DNA of 64,000 bases from Acholeplasma sp. GTDB lineage: Bacteria > Bacillota_I > Bacilli_A > Acholeplasmatales > Acholeplasmataceae. The position numbers were made by a program, and so were the translations under genes. This document shows, one piece after another, positions 43,855-53,582 of this stretch. A model generated the notes under the pieces. The model made no database searches, was not told where the DNA came from, and saw nothing but the letters and a program-made list of their open reading frames with translations. Location of the stretch: assembly GCA_003605085.1 (NCBI GenBank), contig QZKD01000037.1, forward strand, positions 1-64,000, written 5' to 3'. Every line of letters begins with the position of its first letter. The stretch's first letter is position 1.

Positions 43855-45420
43855 TTAAGATGATTGTGTTTCTCTAAGCAAAAACTCTTTGAGTGCATCG
43901 ATAAAATGGTTGATATCATCGGGTCTAACGATTAAAACAAACTCTTCAGAATAATCACTATTCTTGTAATTAATTTGATCCGCAAGCGCACGCACTTTAA
44001 TGACATATTCACCAGGTGCTAAATCGAGCGTCATGGATGATTCCTCTGTTTCAAAGAGTTCTCCGTTGATACTAACCATGTAAGATAGACTGTGTTGAAT
44101 CGGATCAAATCTAAGATCTCCCGTTTGATCTACATAAAGATTTAATGGTCGATCAAGTTTTATTCTGGGATCAGGGAATCCCACCGGATTGGGTCTTGGG
44201 ATATGTTCACCTTTCACAAGATAAACTCCATTTGTCACCGCGCGGACAGTTCCATCGGACGGTGTATTCATAATGTCATAGGTTCCTTCAGTGTTCTTAA
44301 GTGCCATGGTCGTGGATCCCCCACCATCGATATTGTAGGCTTTATCTGCACCAAAATACACCATGATTTGGGCGAGTTCATAGAGGTTGACCCCATCCAT
44401 ACCGAGCGGCTTATTTCGACCATCTACGGTGACAAAGAAGACAGTACCATCTTCTTTTTGACCAATCGCAGTTCTAGGATGCTTCCACTCAGGATCTAGT
44501 CCATAATCGAGATGGGTCACCGGAATACCGTCTGTGACGAGTTCGTCATAGACACCTACTGCAAATCTGACATCTTCAAAACCACACCCAAGCTTTCGTT
44601 GAACAACGACATAATCTAAAGCTGTGATGAAATCATCTTCATTAAAATCATGACCCACGATCACAAAGGTATGATCTTCTACGGTCATATCCACATCGGT
44701 TTGATTTTCTAGAACACCACTACCAAAATAACGTACACCATCCATTTTGGTTTCTTTTGCTTCTATGATGATTTTATTTGCAGTCGTTGAAATAGGAAGA
44801 TCATAATTATCAAAATAAACAGTAATCAATTCATTGCTTGTTGGAAGATTGTTGATTCTTTCTACAGAAACTTCCTTTTTTAGAGCACCATCTTCATCAT
44901 ATACAAGCAAGACATACCCTTGATAACAAGGGACACCAAAGACAACAGTGCCATCATCTTTAAATCCTGCAGCTGGACGAGATGAAACGACACCTGAAGC
45001 GATGGTTTCAAAATTACGCACATATAAACCCTGAGGTTGGCCATTGAGATTGGTTATTGAGGTGTTGTAGAAATCCCCATTAACGCCCCCAATAACTTCA
45101 TAATTCTCGTATCTATTATGAATATCTTCGATATGTCCCAAAAGAGTTCCTCGTCCCCAACTGTCGTGAGGCTTATAGTTATCTCCAACAACGACGTTTA
45201 AGTCACTATAGTTTTGAACATTAGCACCTAAGTAGTTGATGACTTGATCGGACAAGACACCATCGTATTCGAGTTCGCCAATGATCTTCGTATGTCGAAC
45301 ACCATCGATATACTGTGTTTCCTTAAGGGATGTGGTTAACCGCATTTCAGCACGAACAGTGTATCCCGTGAAGGCTAGAAATAGAACAATAACGAGACTA
45401 AGAGTTAACAATTTTTTCAT
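43855..45420 (-). CDS. Secreted phosphodiester glycosidase (NAGPA domain)
   Basis: About 521 residues from the ATG at 45420 (AGGAGG ahead); a longer frame to 45474 would overrun the preceding gene and lacks the signal. Signal peptide MKKLLTLSLVIVLFLAFTGY. The NAGPA core (~80-385) shows GGVNGDFYN, RTAIGQKEDGTVFFVTVDGR and YNIDGGGSTTMAL, as in the enzyme that uncovers mannose-6-phosphate by removing GlcNAc from a phosphodiester. A C-terminal FnIII-like domain follows. In bacteria such enzymes may act on glycopolymers with sugar-phosphodiester links (teichoic-type or capsular), releasing GlcNAc. Confidence 0.85.
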   Translation of the reverse strand: MKKLLTLSLVIVLFLAFTGYTVRAEMRLTTSLKETQYIDGVRHTKIIGELEYDGVLSDQVINYLGANVQNYSDLNVVVGDNYKPHDSWGRGTLLGHIEDIHNRYENYEVIGGVNGDFYNTSITNLNGQPQGLYVRNFETIASGVVSSRPAAGFKDDGTVVFGVPCYQGYVLLVYDEDGALKKEVSVERINNLPTSNELITVYFDNYDLPISTTANKIIIEAKETKMDGVRYFGSGVLENQTDVDMTVEDHTFVIVGHDFNEDDFITALDYVVVQRKLGCGFEDVRFAVGVYDELVTDGIPVTHLDYGLDPEWKHPRTAIGQKEDGTVFFVTVDGRNKPLGMDGVNLYELAQIMVYFGADKAYNIDGGGSTTMALKNTEGTYDIMNTPSDGTVRAVTNGVYLVKGEHIPRPNPVGFPDPRIKLDRPLNLYVDQTGDLRFDPIQHSLSYMVSINGELFETEESSMTLDLAPGEYVIKVRALADQINYKNSDYSEEFVLIVRPDDINHFIDALKEFLLRETQSS

Positions 45421-45430
45421 GATATGCCTC

Positions 45431-46060
45431 CTAAACCGTAGGTATCGTGATGACGGTTGATCCAACATGATCAAAGGTCATCTCAAAACGATAGGAGAGG
45501 TCTCCCACAATAACATCAAAAATCATTTCATCAAAATAGGTATCCCCCAAGACAAGTTCAAAATTAGCGACTACACTACCTTCAATCTCGGTTTGAAAAA
45601 ATAAGGAAACCTCATCATAGAACTCTGTCTTTAAAAAATACTTTCCACTGACTTCCATAAACCATGTGGGTTGAAATGCGTGGAAGAAATCATAACTTGA
45701 ATCCGCATCATCACAGGGAATAATTTCACTTCGATAGCCCTCATCCACAGGAAAATAATGGGTGCATGTACCGCTTAGATTCGTGTAATATTCTTTGATG
45801 CCATCCATTTCAAACGATGCAGAAGTTTGGTCGATTTCCATCGTCATGGTATAAAGATCAGCAAGCTGCTGAACCGAAATCTCTAACGTATAATTATCGA
45901 GGACTGCCATCCTTTCAAACGTCTGTTCAAATGGTGTTTTGATGATTTCACAGACACCATCAATCAATTCTTCACCCTCGTCACATTCAATCGTTTGATT
46001 CTCACACGATGATAGAATGAAGATGCACAGGATCAGTGCAAAAAATACAATCTTTTTCAT
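45431..46060 (-). CDS. Lipoprotein with C-x10-C element
   Basis: 209 residues. Lipobox LSSC (Cys19), directly followed by CDEGEELIDGVC, the same C-x10-C element seen in two other secreted proteins of this window. The remaining ~165 residues form an antiparallel beta-rich domain resembling LolA/LppX-like lipoprotein folds in pattern only. It lies 10 bases upstream of the phosphodiester-glycosidase start, so they are co-transcribed. Function unknown. Confidence 0.7.
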   Translation of the reverse strand: MKKIVFFALILCIFILSSCENQTIECDEGEELIDGVCEIIKTPFEQTFERMAVLDNYTLEISVQQLADLYTMTMEIDQTSASFEMDGIKEYYTNLSGTCTHYFPVDEGYRSEIIPCDDADSSYDFFHAFQPTWFMEVSGKYFLKTEFYDEVSLFFQTEIEGSVVANFELVLGDTYFDEMIFDVIVGDLSYRFEMTFDHVGSTVITIPTV

Positions 46061-46142
46061 ATTTATCTCCTTAGAAATAAAGATTCTCGTCGTTTACACC
46101 GTTATTTTATCTTTTAATCCATGGAAAAAAGTTTCAATAAGT

Positions 46143-46165
46143 AAAAAAAGAGGAATTTTCCTCTT
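46143..46165 (-). terminator. Terminator of GGDEF gene
   Basis: AAGAGGA-loop-TCCTCTT followed by a T7 run on the minus strand, just after the stop. Confidence 0.8.
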
Positions 46166-46168
46166 CTC

Positions 46169-47590
46169 TTATGGCAAATACTTGCGTTCCTTCTTATCTT
46201 GATACATCCGTTTATCGGCTAAGCGAATCACCATTTGTAAATCTTCATGATCATCCTTATAGTGAGCGACCCCTGAACCAAATTCAATCGGTACATTTTG
46301 GCCATCAATCACGAAGGGTGTGACTTTGACATCATCATGAATTTTTTCTAAACGTTTGATGCCTTCTTGGAGTTTGAGATCTGGCATTAAAATAACAAAT
46401 TCATCCCCACCGGTTCGGTAAACAGAGTCTTTTGACAAAAGATTACGCTTGATAATTTGAACAAAATGGACGATATATTGATCTCCTGCTGAGTGGCCAT
46501 AAGTATCGTTGACTTTCTTTAGATCGTTCACATCAAGGATAGCAAGACATAAGGCTGTATGATTATGCTTAACCAAAGATTGGATGGTCTTATCATAATG
46601 TTCTCTAGAGTATGCCCCTGTTAAAGAATCAAATTGTGATAGTTTATGGATTTCTTCAACCAGGTGATGATTGTTTAAAGCGATTTCAATTTGCGATGCG
46701 AGATGCTTGATAAGAAGTTTATCTTGTTCATCAAATGCATCTTTGTTATTCATGTTGTCCAAGTTGATAAATCCATAAATTTTATCATCGAATTGAATCG
46801 CACACGTTAAGACGGATGCTGCCATTTCTGTTTCTTTTTCTGCAAATTCTCTGGCCACATCACGTTCAGGATTAGCTTCATTAAATGTTTTAATATCACG
46901 AATGACTGTGGGTTCCAATAATGTTCCAATACGATATTGATACGTATCTTGATAACGTAAATTAACTTCCCTTAGCATGTCTAAGTCGTAACCTACGGCA
47001 GCTCGAAACTCCATGAACTCATCATCCTTATGGATTAAAATACTACCCGATTCTGCTTTAGGGACTAAATCGATGGCAATCTCTAAAATATCTTGGAGTA
47101 ACTTATCAATATCATCATCTAAAAGCATTTTGGGGGTGACACCCATCATCGCCTGTGTGATTTCATAACTTCTTTCCAAGTGTTGAAACTTCTTTTTAAG
47201 GACGCTCAACTCAATTTCTTTTCGAATCACGATCTGCTCAAAATAATGACAAAATATCAAAGTGAGTGAAGCAATCAGATAAAAATCAGTGATGATGTTA
47301 TGTGAAAAGATGACGATATCGACAATATGAAAGGCACCGAAAGCAAAAACAATCACTACGCCAAGTAATCCACCACGAAGGCGATCAAATTGCATCCAAA
47401 TGGTCGCTATTATCATAATGATGATTCCCGCTACAATGAGGACTTTTTCATATAAGGTGCTTTCTAAAAACTCGGAATATCCATCTGTAAGAAGGGGAAT
47501 CGTTAACCATGCTAAAAGAAGTACAATGACTGCACTTCTTAAAATGAGGGATAACATACGATTCACTTTAATGACATATGATGTTTCCAA
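46169..47590 (-). CDS. Membrane GAF-GGDEF diguanylate cyclase
   Basis: About 473 residues if translation starts at the TTG at 47590, which has AAGGTG 5 bases ahead; upstream codons lack a ribosome site. Around four to five transmembrane segments (~10-120), a short coiled coil, a GAF-like domain (~150-310; GYDLDMLREVNLRY, FINLDNMNNKDAFDEQD), and a GGDEF domain with intact GGDEF motif (TGGDEFVIL). It would make cyclic di-GMP in response to a signal bound by GAF. A conventional promoter lies upstream. Confidence 0.85.
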   Translation of the reverse strand: METSYVIKVNRMLSLILRSAVIVLLLAWLTIPLLTDGYSEFLESTLYEKVLIVAGIIIMIIATIWMQFDRLRGGLLGVVIVFAFGAFHIVDIVIFSHNIITDFYLIASLTLIFCHYFEQIVIRKEIELSVLKKKFQHLERSYEITQAMMGVTPKMLLDDDIDKLLQDILEIAIDLVPKAESGSILIHKDDEFMEFRAAVGYDLDMLREVNLRYQDTYQYRIGTLLEPTVIRDIKTFNEANPERDVAREFAEKETEMAASVLTCAIQFDDKIYGFINLDNMNNKDAFDEQDKLLIKHLASQIEIALNNHHLVEEIHKLSQFDSLTGAYSREHYDKTIQSLVKHNHTALCLAILDVNDLKKVNDTYGHSAGDQYIVHFVQIIKRNLLSKDSVYRTGGDEFVILMPDLKLQEGIKRLEKIHDDVKVTPFVIDGQNVPIEFGSGVAHYKDDHEDLQMVIRLADKRMYQDKKERKYLP

Positions 47591-47621
47591 AAGATCACCT
47601 TTCTTGCCTCTAGTAGCCCAT

Positions 47622-47665
47622 ATTATACCGTAAATACACCCCTCATACAATAAGTATCAAGGGGT
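47622..47665 (-). promoter_or_regulatory. GGDEF-gene promoter with flanking inverted repeat
   Basis: -35 TTGTAT (47645-47650), 17 bases, -10 TATAAT (47622-47627). ACCCCT (47638-47643) and AGGGGT (47660-47665) flank the -35, a possible operator. Confidence 0.55.
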
Positions 47666-47711
47666 ATATCACCAAAATGTCCTTAAGTTTTTATTAAGTA
47701 ACTACGATCGC

Positions 47712-49496
47712 TTACTTACAAATCATAACAAGGAGATCTTCTTCGAAAATGATGAGGGGTTCATCTAGGTCAAGATTTCCCTTAAAGATGTCAAGTTTTC
47801 CTTCTTTGATCGTTCCAATCCAGACGTAATCTTGATTTCCGCTCATGAAGACTGTATAAATCCCTTGAGCCTTGGTGGGAAAAGATATTGGGAAAGAATG
47901 CTTTAAAATATCTTGTGCCTTATAGGCATAGACCTCATAGGTCTCTTCTTCGCTACCCTCTTCATCATAGGTTAATAAATCAATGAATAATGGATAAAGC
48001 TTGCGATTTTTAGAAAGCTGAGTCATAAGTCTACTCAGATACTCGTTGGAAATAATTGTATTTTGAACATTATAACTTTGTGCAATATCAAAATGCTTAG
48101 GATCTAAAAGTTCAATAATGATCTCTGCTTGATGTTTTTTCGCGAGTTCTTGGGTCATCAATAGAGTCACTAAAACCTCTGAATCGTATTCGGATGGGTC
48201 GAGATTATCTTCGGATAGGATCAAGATGTGATCGATATGTTCAATCGTTTCCGTATACGACTGAATCGCACTAGCTTCATTGGATTCCATTTGTGAAACG
48301 TGGATTTTTACGTGGTTTTCTCTTTCATATAAACGGATGGAATCAAGAATATACGGTAGTTTTTGATTTTTGCCAAAAATGACGATATATTTTTCATGAT
48401 AGCGTGTTTGATCGTTGATCGTCAGAGGTTCGTAATGATGGAGTGGTTTTTCTCTTTTGCGTTCAACATCCTTGGATTCACTCGAAAGCACATATAACGT
48501 ATCCCCTAAGGAATAAATGGGGATGGCGTAATGATGATGTTCCATAAACTCACGTGGTTTTATGTCTTTTACGGTATAAAATTCAGCACCTTCAAACGAT
48601 AAGAGTTCATGATAGACTTGATTGAGTTCCGGCATCAATAATGTCTGTGCGATCAATCGACCCATGAGTTCGTCGGGTAATAGAGGTAATATTTGATCAT
48701 TTAATCTACTATGTTTGGCAATATAATCATTGATCAATCCGATGGAACTATGTTCTTTGACTTCAACCAAGATGGTTTGATGAGGTTTGATATTCATATT
48801 GCTTACAAGCATCAATGTTTTCATCGAGAGCATATCTTTATGTGTAAGAGTTGAGAGTTCATGTTCATCAGATAAGATCACGACTGTCTTTGAATCTTCA
48901 ATACAGATATTCATAAGATCTCGTTTGGAGAAGACTTCACCATGTCTTACGATAATGGATAACTTCTTTTTATTGCCATCTTGGACATCAAATAGCTTAC
49001 GCTTAATCTCATTTTCAATGACTTCTTTATCATGATGACTTAGAATAACAATCGCGGTTGTTTCATCATCATAACGATAATCGGCAATGAGTTCTAGGGC
49101 TTTATGGTTCCAGTTTAGGATGACGATGTGATGATAAAGGTGTAACTTAGTCTTCCCCTTGTTGGCATTATCGATGATGTTGGAGAAGGTGTTTGCCACG
49201 TATCCAATGATACCACCGGTAAAAGTGATCATCGATGTTAAAATCACAAGGATGGATATAATACGTATGGCAATCGGAACCGCTGGATCATAGAATCCCG
49301 GTTCAAGCATCCAAGTGATCCCTGATGCCCATAATGCTGTGATGATATTGCCGTAATGTTCTGGTGCAATCAAATACGCAATTACAGATGAAATAAGCCA
49401 TAAAATAACATTGAAAAGGATGATGAAAAGAAGGATGATTCCTCTCGCATTCTTTTCACGCATGAGACTAAACCATTGTCTAATCTTTTGTTTCAT
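47712..49496 (-). CDS. CASTOR/POLLUX-like ion channel or NAD-binding channel subunit
   Basis: About 594 residues from the ATG at 49496 (GGAG 7 bases ahead). Two to three transmembrane segments (20-45, 70-115) with a pore-like stretch (NIITALWASGITWMLEPG), then two cytosolic Rossmann/RCK-like halves (HIVILNWNHKALELI, YIVIFGKNQKLPYILDSI) and a C-terminal region. This matches bacterial proteins related to plant CASTOR/POLLUX channels. The operon also encodes MscS, suggesting ion or osmotic homeostasis. Ion selectivity is unknown. Confidence 0.75.
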   Translation of the reverse strand: MKQKIRQWFSLMREKNARGIILLFIILFNVILWLISSVIAYLIAPEHYGNIITALWASGITWMLEPGFYDPAVPIAIRIISILVILTSMITFTGGIIGYVANTFSNIIDNANKGKTKLHLYHHIVILNWNHKALELIADYRYDDETTAIVILSHHDKEVIENEIKRKLFDVQDGNKKKLSIIVRHGEVFSKRDLMNICIEDSKTVVILSDEHELSTLTHKDMLSMKTLMLVSNMNIKPHQTILVEVKEHSSIGLINDYIAKHSRLNDQILPLLPDELMGRLIAQTLLMPELNQVYHELLSFEGAEFYTVKDIKPREFMEHHHYAIPIYSLGDTLYVLSSESKDVERKREKPLHHYEPLTINDQTRYHEKYIVIFGKNQKLPYILDSIRLYERENHVKIHVSQMESNEASAIQSYTETIEHIDHILILSEDNLDPSEYDSEVLVTLLMTQELAKKHQAEIIIELLDPKHFDIAQSYNVQNTIISNEYLSRLMTQLSKNRKLYPLFIDLLTYDEEGSEEETYEVYAYKAQDILKHSFPISFPTKAQGIYTVFMSGNQDYVWIGTIKEGKLDIFKGNLDLDEPLIIFEEDLLVMICK

Positions 49497-49507
49497 CAAA
49501 ACACTCC

Positions 49508-50464
49508 TTACTCTTTGTGTTCTTTATTTGCCTGATGAACGACAACTTGTGGGAAAGGAATATTGATACCTTTACGATCAAAAAGGAGTTTTAATTCTCG
49601 ATTTAAGGCACGGGTTACATCATAACGATTCTTTTCTTCACATTTAGCAGCAATTCTCACAACAACCGATGAATCCGCTAGTTCATTGACACCTTTATAA
49701 ATAGGACCTTCAACGATTTCAGGAATTGACTTTTTCATTTCAGGAAGATACTCTTTGATGACCTCTTCAACTTTGATTAAGTCAGCACCATACTCAACGG
49801 AGATATCTGAAATAGCGACGGAGAGTTCAGCGGATAGATTGACGATTTCACGAATATCAGAATTCGCAATAATAAGAACATTTCCAGCGATATCCTGTAC
49901 ACGTGTATTTCTCGGACCTATTTGTTTAACAGTTCCTCTAAAGTTCCCCACTTCTACAATATCGCCAACGACAAACTGACGTTCAAAGATAATGGATAAT
50001 CCTGAAAAAACATCTTGAAGTAGACCCTGTGCTCCAAAAGAGACTGCTAAACCAGCAATCCCAGCACCTGCAAGTAAAGTCGGTGTTTGTACACCCCAAG
50101 CAGATAAAATAAGGAGTAGTCCAATGAGGATACTGATGTATTTGACGATGGATGTAAAGAGGATTCCTAGAGTCTCTGCACGATGGCCTTTTTTAGTAAG
50201 TAATTTCACCAAAAATAGCAATACAAAGTTTAGAATCCAAACAAAGATTAAGATGGTCACACTTTCTAAGATATTCACATAACTGTTTTTGAAAAAACCG
50301 ATCAAATCAAAAAACTTTCCGATGGAATTGTCGATAATGTTCGCAAATGCCGTTCCTGGAAATAAAATACCTGACAGACTACCTAACAGGATGAAGACTC
50401 CGATCACCACCGCGGTCACAATCATTTCAATGCGTTCTTTTTTCGTTCTTTCTTTTTGGTTCAT
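49508..50464 (-). CDS. Small-conductance mechanosensitive channel, MscS family
   Basis: 318 residues. Three transmembrane segments, the third being the Gly/Ala-rich pore helix (LLAGAGIAGLAVSFGAQGLLQDVFSG), followed by the beta domain (FVVGDIVEVGNFRGTVKQIG, NVLIIANSDI) and the alpha/beta C-terminal domain. It opens on membrane tension to release solutes in hypo-osmotic shock, especially useful to a cell with a weak or absent wall. It lies between the FnIII-like and CASTOR-like genes with 8-12 base gaps. Confidence 0.92.
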   Translation of the reverse strand: MNQKERTKKERIEMIVTAVVIGVFILLGSLSGILFPGTAFANIIDNSIGKFFDLIGFFKNSYVNILESVTILIFVWILNFVLLFLVKLLTKKGHRAETLGILFTSIVKYISILIGLLLILSAWGVQTPTLLAGAGIAGLAVSFGAQGLLQDVFSGLSIIFERQFVVGDIVEVGNFRGTVKQIGPRNTRVQDIAGNVLIIANSDIREIVNLSAELSVAISDISVEYGADLIKVEEVIKEYLPEMKKSIPEIVEGPIYKGVNELADSSVVVRIAAKCEEKNRYDVTRALNRELKLLFDRKGINIPFPQVVVHQANKEHKE

Positions 50465-50476
50465 GGGTTTTTTCTC

Positions 50477-51772
50477 CTATTCATGAATCTCATCATAAAG
50501 GATATGACGAATGAGATAATTTTGTTGATTTCTAATACCTATCGTAATTTGATAGTTTTCTGCTGAAGGAATGGAAATCGTAAAGCTTACCGATTTACTC
50601 TCTACTGATGGTGTGAAATCAAATACATCACCACCTAAATATATGGGGTGATCACCTGTTAATTCAAAGATGTCGTAATAAGGAATTTGGAAGTAGTGAT
50701 TAGGATCCACGACCGTGATTGTCACTTCAAGGAAACCATTGACTTCTACGATGGAAAAGTCGATGGAATATGTATCTAATGTCGTGACTTCTTCTTCGTA
50801 GATGATCTTAGTTTCTTCTCTTAATGTTCCTGGATTGATATAGGTCGCTTTTCCTATGATCGTATATGTGGTATTCTTTGCTAGTCCAGAAACGGGAACA
50901 TTTAGATAAAATCCTGTGACTTGATGAAGACTCACATCAAAGTCATCGATCAGTTGATTGCCTTTATAAACCTCTATTTGGTACATCACATCAACGTCAC
51001 TATAAGAATCTGGATAAAGGGACAGATAAATCTCGTTTTGATTGATTCGATCAAGATAAAGCGAAGAAGATAGAGTAAACTCTGGTGTAATCCAAATCTC
51101 ATCGAGGAGGACCGGTCCTTCGCTCGTGAGCCCTTCTAAATACACATGGAATGGAGAACTCGTGAAGATTTGCGTAAGCTCAATGGATTGCAAACTTTCG
51201 GTTACGATAATCTCTTGATAATCGATGGGCATTTCTGGTTCCCAAGAGAATCCGTAATATAAGATCACGTTTTCATAGATAGATTCAGGATCATGAATTT
51301 TGACGTCGATGATGTAGATTGAATCAAATTCATCCCCTGTCACCTGATACCCTAAAATGGCTCCACCGGTGCTTTCTTCAGTCGTAAGGACCACAGAATC
51401 TAAACGTTCTTGACCAAAACCTTTACTTCCATAGACACTTAACCTATATTCTGTATTCGGGTTAAGTTCATCAAAATATCCCGCATTCTCACCTAGAGAA
51501 ATCGGGACTTCATAGTATTCCATTTGATTTTCTAAAACGACAAAAAGCGTCTCTAGATCAAGCGCTTGGTCTTGATCGGTCACGGAGACTTGATAGATAA
51601 TTTCATTGGTCAGTGCTTCTGCTTTTATAATCGTAGCTTTAGGAGAACTAGGGATCAGCGTCACAGCAGCGACTGCAGCAACCACAGTCACAGCAAAAGA
51701 AGACATCCATGTCTTAATGATTTCATATTGTCTTCTAAAACGCTCATTCTTGTTTTTCTGACGTCTGGGCAT
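50477..51772 (-). CDS. Single-pass membrane protein with FnIII-like repeats
   Basis: About 431 residues from the ATG at 51772 (AAGGAAG ahead). The N-terminus is basic (MPRRQKNKNERFRRQ) and cytosolic, followed by one transmembrane helix (~25-45) and an extracellular region of about four fibronectin III-like units (LNPNTEYRLSVYG, LAKNTTYTIIGKATY). First gene of the channel operon. Perhaps a surface sensor or adhesion protein; no catalytic motif seen. Confidence 0.65.
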   Translation of the reverse strand: MPRRQKNKNERFRRQYEIIKTWMSSFAVTVVAAVAAVTLIPSSPKATIIKAEALTNEIIYQVSVTDQDQALDLETLFVVLENQMEYYEVPISLGENAGYFDELNPNTEYRLSVYGSKGFGQERLDSVVLTTEESTGGAILGYQVTGDEFDSIYIIDVKIHDPESIYENVILYYGFSWEPEMPIDYQEIIVTESLQSIELTQIFTSSPFHVYLEGLTSEGPVLLDEIWITPEFTLSSSLYLDRINQNEIYLSLYPDSYSDVDVMYQIEVYKGNQLIDDFDVSLHQVTGFYLNVPVSGLAKNTTYTIIGKATYINPGTLREETKIIYEEEVTTLDTYSIDFSIVEVNGFLEVTITVVDPNHYFQIPYYDIFELTGDHPIYLGGDVFDFTPSVESKSVSFTISIPSAENYQITIGIRNQQNYLIRHILYDEIHE

Positions 51773-51866
51773 AAAGACTTCCTTGCTTAATGTCATCACT
51801 TTAGAATCGTAGTTGCTTTTTCTTTCTATTATACCGCGAATGTAAGGTTTTTTTAAGAGACCTTTT

Positions 51867-51895
51867 TTAAAAATAATAAAAGGCTTGCGCCTTTC
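51867..51895 (-). terminator. Terminator of NUDIX operon
   Basis: AAAGGC-GCAA-GCCTTT followed by TATTATTTTT on the minus strand, right after the NUDIX stop. Confidence 0.75.
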
Positions 51896-52426
51896 TTAAT
51901 AATCGTTGAAATGAGAGTGAACATCCTTGGTCAGTTGGAGATCAAAGATGATGTTAATGAAACTTTTATGATAACTGATGAAGGTCTTTTGATCAATCAT
52001 CTGCATGATATCTTCACGCGATGCCCACTTAACCTGTTGAACTTCTTCTTTTTGAAGATTTAGCCTGTTTATGTCTACATCTTTTACGACAATATAGACA
52101 TCATCAAAACCAAAAGAAAAGCTTACAGTCAGTGCAGGACGCATGCCAGCTAAAGAGATCTCCAATCCCAGTTCTTCAAAAACTTCTCTTTCAGCTGCTT
52201 GAATCGAGGTATCACCTTGAACAGCACTTCCTCCTACAGTCACATCCCATAAATTCGACCATCCCTGTTTGAAGGGTTGTCGCTGCTGAATGAGCATTTG
52301 ACCTTTCGAATTAAAAATACAAACATGAACGACTGTATGATAATATCCATCTGGAACCTTTTCACCACGCTTGATGATTTTTCCCGTCTTTTTTCTATCA
52401 ATATCATATAATTCCCAAAGTTCCAT
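51896..52426 (-). CDS. NUDIX hydrolase, IDI-like subgroup
   Basis: 176 residues. Begins with ELWELYDIDRKKTGKIIKRG, typical of the isopentenyl-diphosphate-isomerase-like NUDIX group, with QQRQPFKQGWSNLWDVTVGG before the NUDIX box. The box reads GSAVQGD-x7-REVFEELGL, so the first conserved Glu is Asp while the REx2EE core is intact. It probably hydrolyses a nucleoside-diphosphate-linked substrate. It is 11 bases downstream of the NahK-like kinase, so an amino-sugar nucleotide is a possible substrate. Confidence 0.82.
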   Translation of the reverse strand: MELWELYDIDRKKTGKIIKRGEKVPDGYYHTVVHVCIFNSKGQMLIQQRQPFKQGWSNLWDVTVGGSAVQGDTSIQAAEREVFEELGLEISLAGMRPALTVSFSFGFDDVYIVVKDVDINRLNLQKEEVQQVKWASREDIMQMIDQKTFISYHKSFINIIFDLQLTKDVHSHFNDY

Positions 52427-52437
52427 GATGACTCCTT

Positions 52438-53514
52438 CTACCGATACTTGTTGACAATCTTTGTCATCTCAATCATTTTTTCTTCCATGCGTTTAACGAG
52501 CGTCAATTGACTCTTCGCACGATCTAAATTATGATTTTCCCTATGAATTTTAAAGTAAACATCCCCAAGAAGATGATCCATCAAAAATCGCATCCCTAGT
52601 TCAAGAGTAATGATAATCGCTGACGTTGGTAAATAATCAAACTCAGCATTTGTCATCACATCTTTGAGTGGTCGAATAAATCCTTTGGTAAACGTTTCAA
52701 AACGCTCCAAATCAAGATCGACGATAGCTAAATTCGTTTCATCTTCAAGTGCAGTACTACACCCAAAGCGAATCGCATCTCCATAATCATAGAGTAGGCT
52801 TCCAGGCATGACGGTATCCAAATCAACAATACACTTGATCGCTTCTGTAGTTCTATCAAATAAGATATTATTTATTTTTGTATCATTATGTGTGACACGA
52901 AGTGGAATTCTCTTTTCTTCGATTCCTTTGACAATTAAATCCGCATACCCTTCTTTAGAAAGAACAAAATCAATCCATTCTTTGGCTTCAATCACACGTT
53001 CAGGGATCGCTTTTTTAAGTGACTCTTTAAAGACTTGAAATCGTTTAGGTGTATGATGGAAATCTCTAATTGTTTCAAAGAGATCAGATGGATCAAACGT
53101 ATGAAGTCTCTTTTGAAACTCACCAAAAGCTTCACCCGCAAGTTCGAGATAAGAAGGATTGGGGACTTGTTCAAAAGAAATCGAGTTTTCTACAAAATGA
53201 AAGAGACGATAATGATCTTCGCCATCTAAATAATAACTAGTGCCCTCTATTGTAGGGATAAAAGATAAGACTTTATCTTTAGGATCGATACCCTCTTCGA
53301 TATATTGATGTTTAATATGTTCGGTCACACGTTTTATATTCATCATGACTTCGGGTATATGATGAAAAACACGATGATTCACCCATTGTAAGACATACTG
53401 TCGATCTGGGTTAATACAGGTGATCAAATACGTATCATTGATATGACCGCTGCCATAGCGTTCATGGGATATATACGTGCCCTCGTGTTGAAACTTATCC
53501 AAAATGTGTTTCAT
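52438..53514 (-). CDS. Phosphotransferase resembling N-acetylhexosamine 1-kinase (NahK)
   Basis: 358 residues with the aminoglycoside-phosphotransferase-like kinase fold. GSGHINDTYLI near 22-32 is characteristic of NahK/LnpB-type kinases; catalytic HNDTKINNILFD and metal-binding IVDLDTVMPG are present. NahK makes GlcNAc-1-P or GalNAc-1-P from the free sugar. Here it could give scavenged GlcNAc an anabolic fate as UDP-GlcNAc precursor, in contrast to the 6-kinases at 4 and 35 kb. Substrate is inferred. Confidence 0.75.
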   Translation of the reverse strand: MKHILDKFQHEGTYISHERYGSGHINDTYLITCINPDRQYVLQWVNHRVFHHIPEVMMNIKRVTEHIKHQYIEEGIDPKDKVLSFIPTIEGTSYYLDGEDHYRLFHFVENSISFEQVPNPSYLELAGEAFGEFQKRLHTFDPSDLFETIRDFHHTPKRFQVFKESLKKAIPERVIEAKEWIDFVLSKEGYADLIVKGIEEKRIPLRVTHNDTKINNILFDRTTEAIKCIVDLDTVMPGSLLYDYGDAIRFGCSTALEDETNLAIVDLDLERFETFTKGFIRPLKDVMTNAEFDYLPTSAIIITLELGMRFLMDHLLGDVYFKIHRENHNLDRAKSQLTLVKRMEEKMIEMTKIVNKYR

Positions 53515-53582
53515 GAAGAACCTTCTTCCACTTATCTACTTCTTTTATTGTAGCCGAACTTGACTAGATAAACAAGAGTCAA

